Shown here: piece after piece, positions 34,695 to 46,191 of the stretch | How positions within the stretch are numbered: the stretch's first letter is position 1 | How the letters are laid out: every line of letters starts with the position of its first letter | Assembly (NCBI GenBank): GCA_019828545.1 | Contig: JACVRA010000414.1 | Coordinates: 1-64,000 of the forward strand | Direction of reading: 5' to 3' | Source: Paracamarosporium sp. OC-R06-R3 | Taxonomy: Eukaryota > Ascomycota > Dothideomycetes > Pleosporales > Didymosphaeriaceae | DNA length: 64,000 nt | Notes under the pieces: generated by a model | Told to the model about the DNA's origin: nothing | Database searches by the model: none | Seen by the model: only the letters and a program-made list of their open reading frames with translations | Program-made: the position numbers and the translations under genes

Positions 34695-35282
34695 TAGTGG
34701 GATGATAAGCGTGGTGCAGGGATAGGGTCGAGTGTATATAGAAAGGTAGAAAGGTTGCTTTGGCGTCCATGGGAGGTAATCAACAATCCTGCATGCATTA
34801 CTCGAGCACACGGGGGAGAAGAAATGCATATCTCATGACCAAATGTGCAAATAGTCTTTTTCCCAGCCGGGCGAGATATCTGGACGCTGTACCGTATTGT
34901 TATTGGGATGTTATGTACGTAGTGGAAGCCGCAGTCTCCTTTCTTACCCCGCACAGGACGAATTTGCGCTGTCTCATCACGCTCGATCCTATCGTAAGAG
35001 AGAACGTGACATTCATAGATCTTCATTATCTTGCTACATGGACATATGACTTACGTGCCGGGCATGGTTCAGATGGAGAATTGTAGTAAGATTGGTATCA
35101 CGCATGGGTCTATGTATAGCGGTCAGGCAAAAGCGCTCCAAGATGCATCGTCACCCGCTAGCCATGAAACAACAGATCAACACACTGGAGCAGATCGCTT
35201 GTAACCGAATGCAGTCCATGATCAGGAACTACTAACACCCGCTAACATCATCTCATGTAAAACCGTTGTGCAACCGAGAAGC
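34695..35282. other. Convergent 3' region
   Basis: It lies between the ends of the FSH1-type hydrolase (plus) and the BAG-domain gene (minus). No supported gene. Confidence 0.5.
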
Positions 35283-36821
35283 TCATTTTGCTTCCTTCGT
35301 CTCGTCCAATTTGTTGAGCATGTTTTGCACCTCCTTGACTAATTCTTTCCGCCTCATCCTGGCATCTTGGTCGCCCTCAACTTCAACACCGTCCAGCTTC
35401 AGCAGAATCTGAGTCATGATCGTTTCAGACAGTTTCTTGTACTCAAAATCTCGCTTCGCTTTCTCTTCAGGCGGGTTCTGCATGTACTTGACACATAGCG
35501 GAACGTACTCGGTATGGAATTTGGATGATATCACGTCGAGCTTACCCAGGGGTGTCTGCGGCGTCGCAGCGCCAGAAGCAGGTGCGGATTTCGATGTCGC
35601 GCGCGGGCCGGGGATATTGGAGGGGATAGGCAGATATTCTGCGCCAGCAGGCCCTGCATTCGAGTAGGCAAGGCCGGGCGTGCTAGCACTGGATGTAGGA
35701 GCATTCTTTTTCTTGCTCTTCTTTCCGCCGCGTCTCCTCGTCTTCTTCTTAGGCGTGTTGACACCAGAATCGACACCGCTCTCCGTGTCGTCCTCCTCGT
35801 CTTCGCCGTCGCTCCAGGTTCGTGGTGCCAAAGTTTCAGCGCCTGGTGCCAAGCTGCCTGTGGCCGTCTCGCCGACCGAGCACAGAATCTCGCTGCCGCC
35901 GCCGTCACCACGTAGGCCTTCTTCGCGCGCCGTGCGCTCATCGTGCTTCAGATTCTTGCCCTTGTAGAATAGGCGTATCCGGCGCGGATCATCCACGCCC
36001 AGCTTTTTGGCTGCCGCCTGCCGCACAGTGCTGATCCTCAGATTGCCATCCCGTATGCTCTGGGCGGCGAAGTGTGTGGGGTACTTTGTGCCGTCCTTCT
36101 TGAAGACCAGCACGTCAGTCGAGCGCTGCGAGTCCTTGTCGTCCCAGTCGACGATCTCAGGCCGCGACGAGCTCCGGTTGCGGCTTTCCTCTTTCTTTAG
36201 GTCGGCGGAGGTGATGTACGAGTAGTCGGAATCGGAGACCTCGCCAGCGTTGGGGGAATTGCCCGGGCGTCCAAAAGGCGAGAAGCGGCCACCCCAGCCG
36301 CTGCCGCTGCCGCGCGAGAACCACGACATGGTCAAGAAGACGGTCGCAAGCACAACGGTGAGGAGGGTGAGGTATGCGGGGTCGTCGAAGCGGGGGTTCG
36401 CGACCAAGTCAGCAACGTCGGCGAGGCCGCCTTCGCGGGCGATGGACAGGATGCGGGACAGCGTGTCTGTGGGCCGCGGGGATTGGGAGGATGGCGCGGC
36501 TGTCGTGCCAAGGTTTGGGTGGTGTAGAAGAAAATTGACAGACTTCTTCAAGTCCTCGAACCGTTCTGTAAACGACGCCACGGTGAATGTGCAGAGGCCC
36601 GGCAGGCCAGCTTGGAGCGACGTAAGCGCGGCACAGAAGCTGCTAGTGCCTGCGAGCAGATTGGTCAGGCGTTTGTGGGCCGCATCCAAGGTCGTCGAGC
36701 GGTGACGGTTGAGGGCAGCCTGACGTAGCCTCGAATCGCGCTGCTTAGTCATCGCAGCCGTCGCCTGCCACACGCGAGTCATGCCTATACACACCTTGGT
36801 CGTAGTCGAACCTAGGTCCAT
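35283..36821 (-). CDS. Membrane-anchored BAG-domain cochaperone with ubiquitin-like domain
   Basis: Intronless, 512 aa. A transmembrane helix is predicted at about residues 149-168 (YLTLLTVVLATVFLTMSWF). A Gly/Ser/Arg-rich stretch follows, then a ubiquitin-like region at about 236-318 (STDVLVFKKDGTKYPTHF, RRIRLFYKGKNLKHDERTAR), a Lys/Arg-rich patch (KKKTRRRGGKKSKKKN) and a C-terminal BAG domain (KLDVISSKFHTEYVPLC to VQNMLNKLDE). The arrangement matches fungal Snl1/Bag-type nucleotide-exchange factors that recruit Hsp70 to the ER or nuclear envelope. The first 164 residues are less typical. Many relatives start near the MSWFSRG within the present transmembrane end, so a shorter start at residue 165 is possible, which would remove the helix. 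The helix argues for the long form. Confidence 0.85.
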   Translation of the reverse strand: MDLGSTTTKVCIGMTRVWQATAAMTKQRDSRLRQAALNRHRSTTLDAAHKRLTNLLAGTSSFCAALTSLQAGLPGLCTFTVASFTERFEDLKKSVNFLLHHPNLGTTAAPSSQSPRPTDTLSRILSIAREGGLADVADLVANPRFDDPAYLTLLTVVLATVFLTMSWFSRGSGSGWGGRFSPFGRPGNSPNAGEVSDSDYSYITSADLKKEESRNRSSSRPEIVDWDDKDSQRSTDVLVFKKDGTKYPTHFAAQSIRDGNLRISTVRQAAAKKLGVDDPRRIRLFYKGKNLKHDERTAREEGLRGDGGGSEILCSVGETATGSLAPGAETLAPRTWSDGEDEEDDTESGVDSGVNTPKKKTRRRGGKKSKKKNAPTSSASTPGLAYSNAGPAGAEYLPIPSNIPGPRATSKSAPASGAATPQTPLGKLDVISSKFHTEYVPLCVKYMQNPPEEKAKRDFEYKKLSETIMTQILLKLDGVEVEGDQDARMRRKELVKEVQNMLNKLDETKEAK

Positions 36822-36867
36822 TACAGATCTATCTGTGTACTAGACTGGCTTCCCTCCTCTGCCATCC

Positions 36868-37790
36868 TCACAAGTCCGTGCCCGTCATCACGTCCTCCCA
36901 CTCCTCCAAGAACTTCAGCGTCTCCTCACACCTCTCCTTCACATCTCCAAAGCAATCAGCCCCTACTGGGAATCTAAGCGGGGCTCGTCTTCCTACCGCC
37001 GCCCCCTCGACCTTCACCACGTCTACCACGAGTCTTGCCAGCTTCTGTGGATCTCCAGGCTGCGCACCATCCTCATTCGCTAACAGCTTCATCTTCTCGT
37101 CCGACAAACTAGCATGTGACGAGTCGCCGGTCTGCGTCCGGCCCTTCAAATTCGCAGGTGAGAGCAGACTCGTCCGGAAGCGGCCTGGTTCAATGAGCAT
37201 CGTGCGGATCCCTAGAGGACTTGTCTCGCGGTGAAGAGATTCTGCGATGCCTATCCCCAACCTTGCATCAGCACGCCCTGCGTTAGGAATGGAAGGACGG
37301 ATAGCTTACCTGCCAATGCAAATTTGCTTCCCGAATACGCACCACAAGCATCATGTCCCACCCACCCGCTTAAGCTCCCCACAAATACTACTGTTCCTCT
37401 TCGTCGCTCTCTCATACCCTTGAGTACTGCACTAGTTACTTTTATAGCCCCAAACACATTCGTGTCGAACTGCGCTATCCAGTCTTTATCCGCGAGTTCT
37501 TCGATCGTACCGATTTGGATATAGCCGGCATTGTTGACAAGGACGTCGATGCGTCCGTGAACGGCGGTTGCTTGGGCTATTTTGGCCGATATGGTGGAGG
37601 TTGGTGCCGTGACATCGAGCTGCATCACGGAGAGATTGGCCTTATTGGGGTGGTTCTCAAGGGAGGAGGGGAGTTTGGAAGGATCGCGAAGTGTTGCGAT
37701 GGCGATATCACCACGAGAGAGAATATGGGAGGCGAGGTGAAAGCCGAGACCAGAGGAACAGCCTGTGATCAGCCAGACAAGGGGCGCCAT
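36868..37790 (-). CDS. Short-chain dehydrogenase/reductase (classical SDR)
   Basis: Exons on the minus strand 37790-37310 and 37250-36868 (intron 59 nt) give 287 aa. The N-terminus MAPLVWLITGCSSGLG holds the TGxxxGxG cofactor motif. VLVNNAGYIQIG supplies the NNAG motif and VGSLSGWVGH the catalytic Ser region. The intron falls just after the catalytic AYSGSKFALAG (Y-x3-K). The second exon carries IRTMLIEPGRFRT. All catalytic residues are present, so it is a probable NAD(P)-dependent oxidoreductase of the group often annotated as oxidoreductase/retinol dehydrogenase-like. Substrate unknown. ATG 37790 is preferred over the upstream in-frame start because the Rossmann strand begins at once. Confidence 0.9.
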
Positions 37791-40161
37791 TTGATGAGGG
37801 TTGAAGATACGCGACAAGCACTAGCTTTGCAATGCGGAAGGTGATGGACACCTGGAAGTGTGAATGGGAAATGAGTGTGAATCATTCAGAGACGATTGCG
37901 TTGTTATATGTCTGCTTGTAAACGCATCAGCTTGGTGACCCAGTCTACAAGGGCGGTAAGCCGGTACACACAACTAGAAGCAACCAAGCCTTCACACGAG
38001 ACAGAGGAAAAAAGGCTTCCGAAGTTGATTCCATCGCCCGAAAATGTTCGGATCCATAGCATGGTATGTGTAAACACGCTGTTGCACTATTGCGCTATCT
38101 CCTATATCCGCTTACTAACTGCATAAGCGTATGCGGCGGAGGATAACGCCGATGCAACCTTGCCTTTGGCATTTTGGTCATGAGACTTTCAAATAAATCG
38201 CATTGACAGGCATGTCTCCATCATCGTATAGAATATCGAGATTGTACGCAAGGTACACGGTGCCCGCTCTGGCATAGCGCTTGGGCCGGGTATCTGAATT
38301 CTGAACTAGCTGTGACCTCAAATTTAGGACTGTCCACCGTTACATCGGGCAAAAGCTTCCGTGGCTTCCTAAACCTGCTGATGCATGATTCATTTTTCGT
38401 CCTTGCAAGCATCGTCAGATCGGCTGCCACGACGTGAAATTCACTCCTGGGCATCATTGGAGAAGACGTAAACGTATGCGAACAGGCAAGCTTATATCGC
38501 TTGGAGTCAGGAATGAAGCAGCTAGGCTTCGACAACAGCCTCATCAATCACATAGAAAGATTCGTTGCAGCTCACAACGTAAGCACGATTCGCAAGCGGA
38601 CCTGCAGATGTATACAGATGAAATCAAGAGACGCAGCGCCCTCCTAAATACTAGATACGAGAAAGCCACAACGACGCTGCTCAGTATTGCTCAACTTAGG
38701 GAGTCGCAGCGCTCTACGAACCAAGTCGATCACGTTGCTAATTTTAGTCACTTTGCCTTCATGTTCATCCCGCCCAGTCAGCTGGTTTCGTCTTTAGTAT
38801 CAATATTGCAGAGCTGAACCGGTCACCATTAGTGTGGGATGAAGTGAAGATTCTTGGTTTAACAGAGAAGATATCTGTCTTCAGCAGTTGCATGAGCAAT
38901 ATGTTGGTATCTAGATTTCTAGTTGGATATATCTAGATCTCTGAACAAGTCCGCTCAAGCTTAGGCCTAAGGAAAGCCTTCCATCCTGTCCAATACTTGA
39001 TGTAGTAACGGCACAATCTCTGTACGTGTGGCCGCAAATGCCGTATCTTGGGCCATCGCTTCAGGTCGAAAATGTGTTTGCACTCCCGGGTAGGCCATGC
39101 AGTCTCTACGAGACCGAAAAGCAAATGGAGGCGATGGTTTTGGTTGTCTTTTGTCATGTAAACTTGTGTGTTCCAATCAATTTCATAAGATAAGAAGATC
39201 ATAAAGGTCTTCTGCAAACTTTGTGCAGCCATCTAAAAACCAAATCTCATTCTTGCAAGATAAGCTACTCTTTTTGAGTAGGCGATCGCCAGCAGTAAAG
39301 TTAACTTCAGCTGAATCTAAAGAACGCTCTATAGTTACACATTTCCCTCCTGTATCATTCTCTCTCCAACATCTTCATTGTACAATTATTATTGCAGGCT
39401 GAGCCGCTAGGATAGTTAAGAACTTTAACTTAGATCTAACATGCTGCTTTCGAACGAAAGCCGTAAGCATCCATGGAAGGCGTGCTAGACTCTATATATT
39501 CTTCACTGATGGATATGCCATCCGCTTAAACTCTGACAATGACGCTTCTGTTGATAGTTGTGTGTACAAACATTTGGCAAGACCTTACTAGACCGAAAAA
39601 CGACTGGTCTCTAGCAATTTGCATCTTTACAAGCGTTCATCCCGAAAAAGATCCATTTCGAAAGCGACTTGGTCTTCAGAAGCGCAGTCAGCAAATATGT
39701 TGTGTTGCAAGAAATCCCAAATCATGCTTGGTATCATTTCAGTGGTCAGCACACACATAAAGTCATGGTATTCTGCATGAGTAGTATGTCCAATGCTAGG
39801 ACGTTTTCACCACTGACATTGCGGATGACATCGGTAATGGTCTTGATCGTTGCACTAGACGTAGACATGCTGCCGAGATTTATGGAAGCTTTAACTCAGA
39901 TCACAGCAATTTAGTAGTAGCCTGGAACGTCATTCAGTCTTTCAGCGTTGGAATAGCAGCTCTGAATCTTTAATTAATGGAGACATACGAAGAAAGAACC
40001 GTGTGTAGCATCATTGATTTTCCTCACTTGTTATTACTGAGCCCCTACGCTAAGCCAAATATCTGTCTTTATGCATAGCCAGAGCATGCCTGTAGATAGA
40101 CTCTACACGGATGTTATTGATGATGAACGTCGGAACGGGGCCCCTTTTGAACATTCTAGCA
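37791..40161. other. 2.4-kb gene-poor intergenic region
   Basis: Several 60-130 codon frames occur on both strands but overlap one another and look random. AT-rich stretches around 39230-39480 and 39920-40020 suggest old repeat decay. I cannot support a gene. Confidence 0.45.
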
Positions 40162-41375
40162 TCAGTTCTGATCCTTCTCCCACTCAGCAAGGAACCTCTC
40201 AAGCAGCCTGGCTCGGTTCGCTGCATCTTCAATATCTACCCACCCGTCTCCAGGTGCATTACCATCGGCGAAAGCGATCAGAGTGCTGATCACGTTTCTC
40301 GCCGAGGGCGGCAGCTCCGACTGTTGTGTATTCCATTCCCATTTGATCTCTTCCACCTTGTCGCTGTCGAACCAGTGCACGTGTATGGTAGCGGGCTCAC
40401 CTAACTCTAGATTGAGCCCAGAGATAGATACAAGCCGGATCTCGCCGTACTCAAAGTTAATAGTCCAAGTCAAAGCTGGTGTACCTGGGAAAGGTTGACC
40501 GCGGCGGAAAAGGTACGAAATAGTTGCAGACGATTGCAATGTGCCGTGAAGTGATATCAGGTCCGGGACATCAGATCGAACGGTTTTGATGATCTCCTTG
40601 GTCGCGGGGTCTCGTACGTGAACATCTGGTCGCTGGAGCTGCAGCTTCGCATGGGCTGTACTGGGCTCTAGCTCACCCACCACAGAGAGAACAGTGTCAA
40701 ACACCAGTCATGTTCAGCGGATGATTTTCACGCTCAAAAAATAAAGGAAAACTTACAGTGTGCGTTTCCAATTACGATTACGTTACCACCGACCCGCCTC
40801 TCTAGGAAGTACTTCAAACCGTCCGGAACGATATCCCTGTCGATAGTGCCACCATACGCTCGCACATCAACGCTCAAGATCTTCCCGAGCTTTTTGCCGT
40901 TGACGCCGTTATTGATGATCTCTCTCAGCTTGATCGCTGGCGGCGCCCACCTTCGCTGCAACCCCACAGCGACCCTGCTGCCGCTTTTCCTCGCTTCGCG
41001 AACCAGTGTGTCGATGTCCGCTAAATTCGATGCAACAGGCCACTCGACGAAGACATCTTTGCCTTTCTTCACGCTCGGCAGTATCGTCTCAAAATGTCTG
41101 TCGACGCGAGTGTTGCAAATCACAAGATCAACATCAGGATCATTTGCGAGATCGTCCGGTGAACCATAGGCTTTTGTTTCAGGCGAAAGCTGGTAAGTCT
41201 CAATCGCAGACTGAGCCGCTTTCACGCTGCTATTGAGAAGCGCTGTAATTGGGAGCTTGGAGCGCCCAACTGATGTGAGAAGCCCGGGAAGGTGGGCGGC
41301 GGATGCCCAGGATGTTGTTGCAGAGGAGGATAGGCCTATGAGCGCTGTACGGAGAGGTGCCTTGGCGGACGCCAT
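40162..41375 (-). CDS. Gfo/Idh/MocA-type (Gal80-like) oxidoreductase with a non-AG intron end
   Basis: Exon 1 (41375-40757) holds a Rossmann fold. It starts MASAKAPLRTALIGLSSSAT, with AAHLPGLL, then DVDLVICNTRVDRHF, KGKDVFVEWPVASN (variant of the EKP motif) and AVGLQRRWAPPAIKLRE. Exon 2 (40703-40162) gives FDTVLSVVGELEP through LLERFLAEWEKDQN. Joining at donor GTAAGT (40756) to 40703 keeps the frame, gives 386 aa and reads IGNAHLFDTVL, as expected for this family. The 53-nt intron would end in GG instead of AG, and no AG exists in the expected place. Either the acceptor is mutated or there is a base error. Relatives are NAD(P)-dependent sugar-type dehydrogenases or the Gal80 regulator. ATG 41375 is the first ATG; the frame upstream has only TTG. 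Confidence 0.75.
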
Positions 41376-43251
41376 GTTCAAGTTAGAGTATTGTTTTTTA
41401 ATAGAAGATAGAGTGTAAGTGATGCGACTTGATACTGCAAGTTACCCTTGTTATACGACTGTGTGGATTTGTAATGTAATCACGCCTTGCGCGACATTGC
41501 AGCATGACACGCGTACAACTGGTCACCATCCCGTTCGCGAAGGTCTTGCTCGGGGATCATGAACGGATCTGACAATATTGGAGAGAAAGAGGCTTATTCT
41601 GTCATCTTGGACTCATATGGCGTTTATGGATGTCATGGATTGTATATGTTTCTAGCTAGACAACAGTATGACTTCTTCCACATGTGGCATCTTGTCTCGT
41701 CCCAAGTTTAACACAGGTAAACGAAAAGGACAAAGCGTCGAGAATCCAATTCCAGGTAGCCCAAATTGAGTTCGAGATGTAATCACTCTACGTGAAAGAG
41801 AGACTAGCACTAGCACTACCCCTACTAGATCTAGTGAATGTGGGTCAATGGATTTGATTTGTAATGCGCAAGTTTGATTTCCGATTACATTCTTTGTTCC
41901 TTATTAATCACCTAAACGTATGATCCCACGTCCTGAATTTCGCTGTATGGCTTGTTTACCTATGGCATACCGCAATGGTGTGTGGGTTAACGTAGCCTAC
42001 ACAACAGGCTGCATTCTTTAACGATTTCGCTTACATTTGGCATACATATTCCACGAGTACCATCAAAACAGTGAAGAAATAAATGACGAGAAACATATCC
42101 ATAGGATTCCGATTTTCAAAAAAAAAAGTCATTAGACGAAGCATATAGGTACAGTACATCTTCCAAATTGATAAGTATGGATGAATTTCCCTCCCAATCG
42201 ACGGTGCGTACCTACGTCTTACACAACTCTAATCCCTCCATCACTCAACCACACAGGGTAAGTGGCTTACCGGGAAAACACTCTTAAGGGTTAGCCTCGC
42301 CTGGAAACCAAGAATTCTTCAGATTAAAAATCGAATGCCAGCGCACTTTGTGTGCATACTTCTCTTGCTTGTACTCTATTGCCTAGAACATGTTGGAAGG
42401 TCAAGTCCTTTCTGCCAACTTGAACCTTGCCGAGTAAGCGATAATCGTAACCATGTGTTCCAGAAGTGAAGGGGAACAAGTTCGGTGTATTTTGTTCGTG
42501 CATAAAGTGTCCATGGGGCGCTCAATCAAACGTCTCTTCAATTCCGGGTCATTTCTGCGCGCCCGATATGAGATTGCAACATTTCCTTGGCGCAGGGTTA
42601 GCAGTTGATTTGCGATTCTAAGATTGGCAGATAACACTGCTAGGGACGCTTGCAAGAATGACAGCGGCGGTTCAATCTGTCCATGGCTTCGGAAACGTGC
42701 GGCCACCCCAGGGTCTTGGTGACCAAGCGACATTTGCAGAAAACATCCTGATGGGTAGTATCAGGTTATAGAACTAAAGATCGTTCAGAAGCCCGATCAG
42801 CTGCGAGTCATTAGCTCAAACTTGCAGTGGGTGACTCGGGATTGTTGCAGAGCCCACGACATGGTGACTAATACTCAGGCATTGTAGATCGGACTATGAA
42901 GTATAGCTGGACGTTGATGGTTACTTGAGCATTGCCTGTGAAATTGCTTGCTACGTTCTGTAAGGTGAGGGTCCCATTCAGATAGTATCCGAAAGGTTTC
43001 TATCCACTTGTCTCGCTATTCACACGCCGAATGCTGTTCGTGTACATACGGGTACGTAGGTACGAAAGACTCCGGAGCACAAGAAGCGTGGAAATAATCC
43101 AAGATCAACATGTTGCTTGCGCCGCGTTTTGTATCTGACATGGATGGCTGCCTCGATCCGGCAAGCGAAAAGATGGCATTGCAGAGCTCTGTGTTTCGTC
43201 GCCGGAGTAGATGACTGGTAGTTTCTGATCCACTTTTCTAGCTAATCCGTG
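41376..43251. other. 1.9-kb intergenic region
   Basis: A 110-codon minus-strand frame (42401-42733) has no family resemblance and I do not call it. An A-run lies near 42119-42128. No other feature. Confidence 0.45.
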
Positions 43252-44351
43252 TTACTTCTCGCTACCATTTTTCTCGAGGTAGTCCTTTATGCTGAACATA
43301 CCCGTACCACGCTCCAGGGGCTTCGCTTGACTCGGACTATGTTTCCAGCCGATCATGTATATCAACCGGAAAGTGGCCGGCAAACTCCCGTCTTCGTTCC
43401 CATGGAGCGCTCTGTATATGCCCTCGGCGGCTAGCAGCACGTCCCGTCGTATGGCACCCTTTTCTCGCGAAACGACTGCATTCGACTCGCCCATAGATTG
43501 CAAGTCCTTCATCAGCGCGAAGATGTCAGGAAAATCAACCACAATGTCATCAACATCTACGGTAAGCAAGTTGAAGCCCGCTTTCTGCAACAGTCCACCA
43601 ACGTCACGCACATCAGCCAAGGGCGACGTATGCGTTGCGACTCCGCCTCTTCTGTCCAACTCGGCAAGTTGAAGCGACGTCCGCAGCTCGAACAAGCTGT
43701 CGCCGCCCATCATGACGCCTATGAAAGGGCTGTCGGGCTTCAAGATGTTGTTGACCTGTGCCAGCACGGACGGCAGGTCGTTGATCCAGTGCATGCTGAG
43801 GCTGCTCAGTACCGCATCGAACGTGTTTGCTTCGTAGGGAAGCATCTCGGACGTAGTCAGGACCTGGCGGTCGATGTCGATATCCTTGTTGAAGGGAAGG
43901 TCTGCGTCGCGGAAGAGAAGGGCCTCGGAGGAGTCTGCGGCGGTGAGCTTGCCCACGCGGTTCCCTCGGGGCCCTGCATCGGGAGAGTCTTGGGAGGGGA
44001 AGGTGAGCTGGCGAGCGATGTTGCAGGCGTTGGCGCCCAGATCGAGGACGCGCGGGAAGTGGCGATTGATGTCCTGGACGGTTCAGAAGGGGCTGCTCAG
44101 GCGCGGGCAGCAAGACGTACCAGCAAGCGTTCGCACAAGCGGGAAGCCACCTCGTCGCGGAGGTAGTCGACGCCGCGACTCGCCTCGGTGTCCCTCGCCG
44201 CACGCTCCTTCTGCAGCCATTTGTGGTGCTGGCTGAAGATGTCCACGGTGGGGGCGCCAGCGGCCTGCACGGCGTAGCGACGCGTCGCGCGGAGAGGAGC
44301 TGCGCGACGCGCCAGGGGCGGGATGAAGGCGCGGACGGAGAGGGTGTTCAT
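43252..44351 (-). CDS. NDUFAF5-like mitochondrial SAM-dependent methyltransferase/complex I assembly factor
   Basis: Exons on the minus strand 44351-44121 and 44073-43252 (intron 47 nt) give 350 aa. The N-terminus (MNTLSVRAFIPPLARRAAPL) is Arg/Ala-rich without acids, a good mitochondrial presequence. FSQHHKWLQKERAA and DYLRDEVASRLCERLL follow, the family signature before the SAM motif RVLDLGANACNIA. Further blocks are LSSLSMHWINDLPSVL, LKPDSPFIGVMMGGD, GFNLLTVDVDDIVVDFPD and SNAVVSREKGAIRRDVLL. NDUFAF5 proteins act in the mitochondrial matrix and hydroxylate an arginine of a complex I subunit. The gene is divergent from dynactin p62, with 148 bp between the two start codons. Confidence 0.9.
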
Positions 44352-44499
44352 GGCGTGGAGGAGGAGGCGCCGGGGCGTGATGTCAAGATATATTCCAGCG
44401 GCCGGCGTCACGTGGGCCGCGGCTCGAGCGCGGAGACGTGAAGCTCCCCCGTCCAGCGCCGCACCCGCAGTGCACAGCAGCCCACAGCTCGCAGCCAGC
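44352..44499. promoter_or_regulatory. 148-bp bidirectional promoter
   Basis: Only 148 bp of GC-rich DNA separate the ATG codons of the NDUFAF5-like gene (minus) and dynactin p62 (plus), so both must share this promoter or have overlapping leaders. No TATA box is obvious apart from a weak AT patch near 44390. Confidence 0.6.
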
Positions 44500-46191
44500 A
44501 TGGCGCAGCCGTTCCCCTACACGTACTACGCGTGCGCCTGCTACGACGCCAGCGCGGCCAAGCGCGATGCCGCAGACGACGGCGACGAGCGCACCTTCGA
44601 CCCCCGCAGCCCGCGCGCAAACTACTCGCTGTACCCGCTCGAGCACCTCCTCTACTGCGAAGACTGCCAGCAGACGCGCTGCCCGCGCTGCGTCATCGAA
44701 GAGACGCTCAATTGGTACTGCCCGAGCTGCCTGTTCGAGGTGCCCAGCTCCGTCGTCAAGAGCGACGGCAACAGGTGCACCCGCAGCTGCTTCACCTGCC
44801 CGCTGTGCACGTCGCCCATGCAGACCTACTCGCTCGACACGACGGGCGAAACGGCCCCGCCCTTCGTGCTCGAGTGCCAGTACTGCCGCTGGAGCACCGT
44901 CGAGATCGGCGTCGAGTTCGAGAAGAACCAGGGCATTGCCGCCCAGCTGGCGCGCATGGGCAACGGCGGGAAGCACATCCCCACGCAGCGCGAGAGGGAC
45001 AAGGAGCGCGAGCGCAGGAAGGAGATGGAGGCGAGGAGGCGGGACGGGAAGGACTTGGTGTCGCCGTCCACCGAATCCACCACCACCGACGCAGAACACG
45101 CCGAGGGACCCCCCACCCACGACGACTTGTTCTCCAACCTGAATGCCTTCTACAAGTCCCAGGTCGACGCGCAGACGCCGTCGAACCCCTTCTCCTCGCA
45201 CGACATCAACTTCTCGTCCCCCTCCGCCTACTCTCGGATCATGAACCTGTATTCCACGTCCGGCCCCAAGAAGAACAAGCGCAGCAGGCCCAGCCCCATG
45301 CGCGAGGCCGCTGGCTCGCTCGAGGGCCTCACCGTCCATGACCCTGCCGCTGACGCCGCAGCAATCGAGCGTATCAAGAAGGAAGGCTGGGGCGTCACCC
45401 TCTCGCCTGCCCAGAAACATGCCCAGATCAACCCAAATGTGCGCTTCACAGACGAACTTCGTCCTCTTGCAACCCTCCTCTGCACCAAACGCTCCAAGCG
45501 CTGCCGCACATGTCGCCAGATCCTCACAAAACCCGAGTCGAAGATAACATCGACCCGCTACAAGATCAAGCTGCTGGCACTAAACCACATCCCCCGCCTC
45601 AGCATCCGCGCCCTCAACGCCAACGCACCCATTCCTGTCGCCAGTCGCACCGCGGATCCCTTCGATTACAACACGCTCACACCTGGCACTCCGACGCACT
45701 TCCTCCTGCACCTCAGCAACCCGCTCTTCGACCCTATCAAAGTGACGCTGGCAACTCCCAGCACCACGCCGGGCAGGATCCAGTCACGCGTCACGATACT
45801 CTGTCCGCAGTTCGACGTCGGCGCCAACACCGATATCTGGGACGATGCCCTCTCTTCATCTCTTTCGCCCGTGAAGCGCGGCTCTCTGCTCCCCGACCAA
45901 CCACCACAGATCGAAGCAGGCAAGATCTGGGATCGCGGCCGCAACTGGACGAGTGTGGCTGTTGAGATCATACCTGGTTTCACGGATTCTGTCCGCGCTG
46001 AGAACGAGGCACAGCTAGAGGAGGATGAAGACGTGCTGGAAATCCCCGTGTTCGTGAGGTTCGAGTACGAAGCAGATGCTGGTGCGGATGATAGAGGGCT
46101 GGGCGATTCGAGGGGCAGCAAGGGCGAAAAGGAGAGACGGGAGGAAGCGTTCTGGACGGTGGTGGGCGTCGGCAGGATCAGGGGCGCTTGA
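44500..46191 (+). CDS. Dynactin subunit p62 (DCTN4 family)
   Basis: Single exon, 563 aa. The N-terminus MAQPFPYTYYACACYD and the cysteine clusters (LLYCEDCQQTRCPRCVIEE, WYCPSCLFEVPS, CFTCPLCTSPMQTY, LECQYCRWSTVEIGVEF) form the zinc-binding region of the dynactin p62 family (PF05502). A charged coiled-coil-like stretch follows (QRERDKERERRKEMEARRR). Later come LCTKRSKRCRTCRQILTKPE and beta-rich C-terminal segments (HFLLHLSNPLFDPIKVTL, WTSVAVEIIPGF, EIPVFVRFEYE). p62 caps the pointed end of the dynactin complex, which links dynein to cargo. The frame is open further upstream, but ATG 44500 begins the conserved region. Confidence 0.93.
   Translation: MAQPFPYTYYACACYDASAAKRDAADDGDERTFDPRSPRANYSLYPLEHLLYCEDCQQTRCPRCVIEETLNWYCPSCLFEVPSSVVKSDGNRCTRSCFTCPLCTSPMQTYSLDTTGETAPPFVLECQYCRWSTVEIGVEFEKNQGIAAQLARMGNGGKHIPTQRERDKERERRKEMEARRRDGKDLVSPSTESTTTDAEHAEGPPTHDDLFSNLNAFYKSQVDAQTPSNPFSSHDINFSSPSAYSRIMNLYSTSGPKKNKRSRPSPMREAAGSLEGLTVHDPAADAAAIERIKKEGWGVTLSPAQKHAQINPNVRFTDELRPLATLLCTKRSKRCRTCRQILTKPESKITSTRYKIKLLALNHIPRLSIRALNANAPIPVASRTADPFDYNTLTPGTPTHFLLHLSNPLFDPIKVTLATPSTTPGRIQSRVTILCPQFDVGANTDIWDDALSSSLSPVKRGSLLPDQPPQIEAGKIWDRGRNWTSVAVEIIPGFTDSVRAENEAQLEEDEDVLEIPVFVRFEYEADAGADDRGLGDSRGSKGEKERREEAFWTVVGVGRIRGA

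Noticed and set aside
38434..38817. 127-codon plus-strand open frame
   Set aside because: Overlapped by a minus-strand frame of similar length; composition looks random.
42401..42733. 110-codon minus-strand open frame
   Set aside because: No family resemblance, no good start context or introns, and it is isolated in intergenic DNA.
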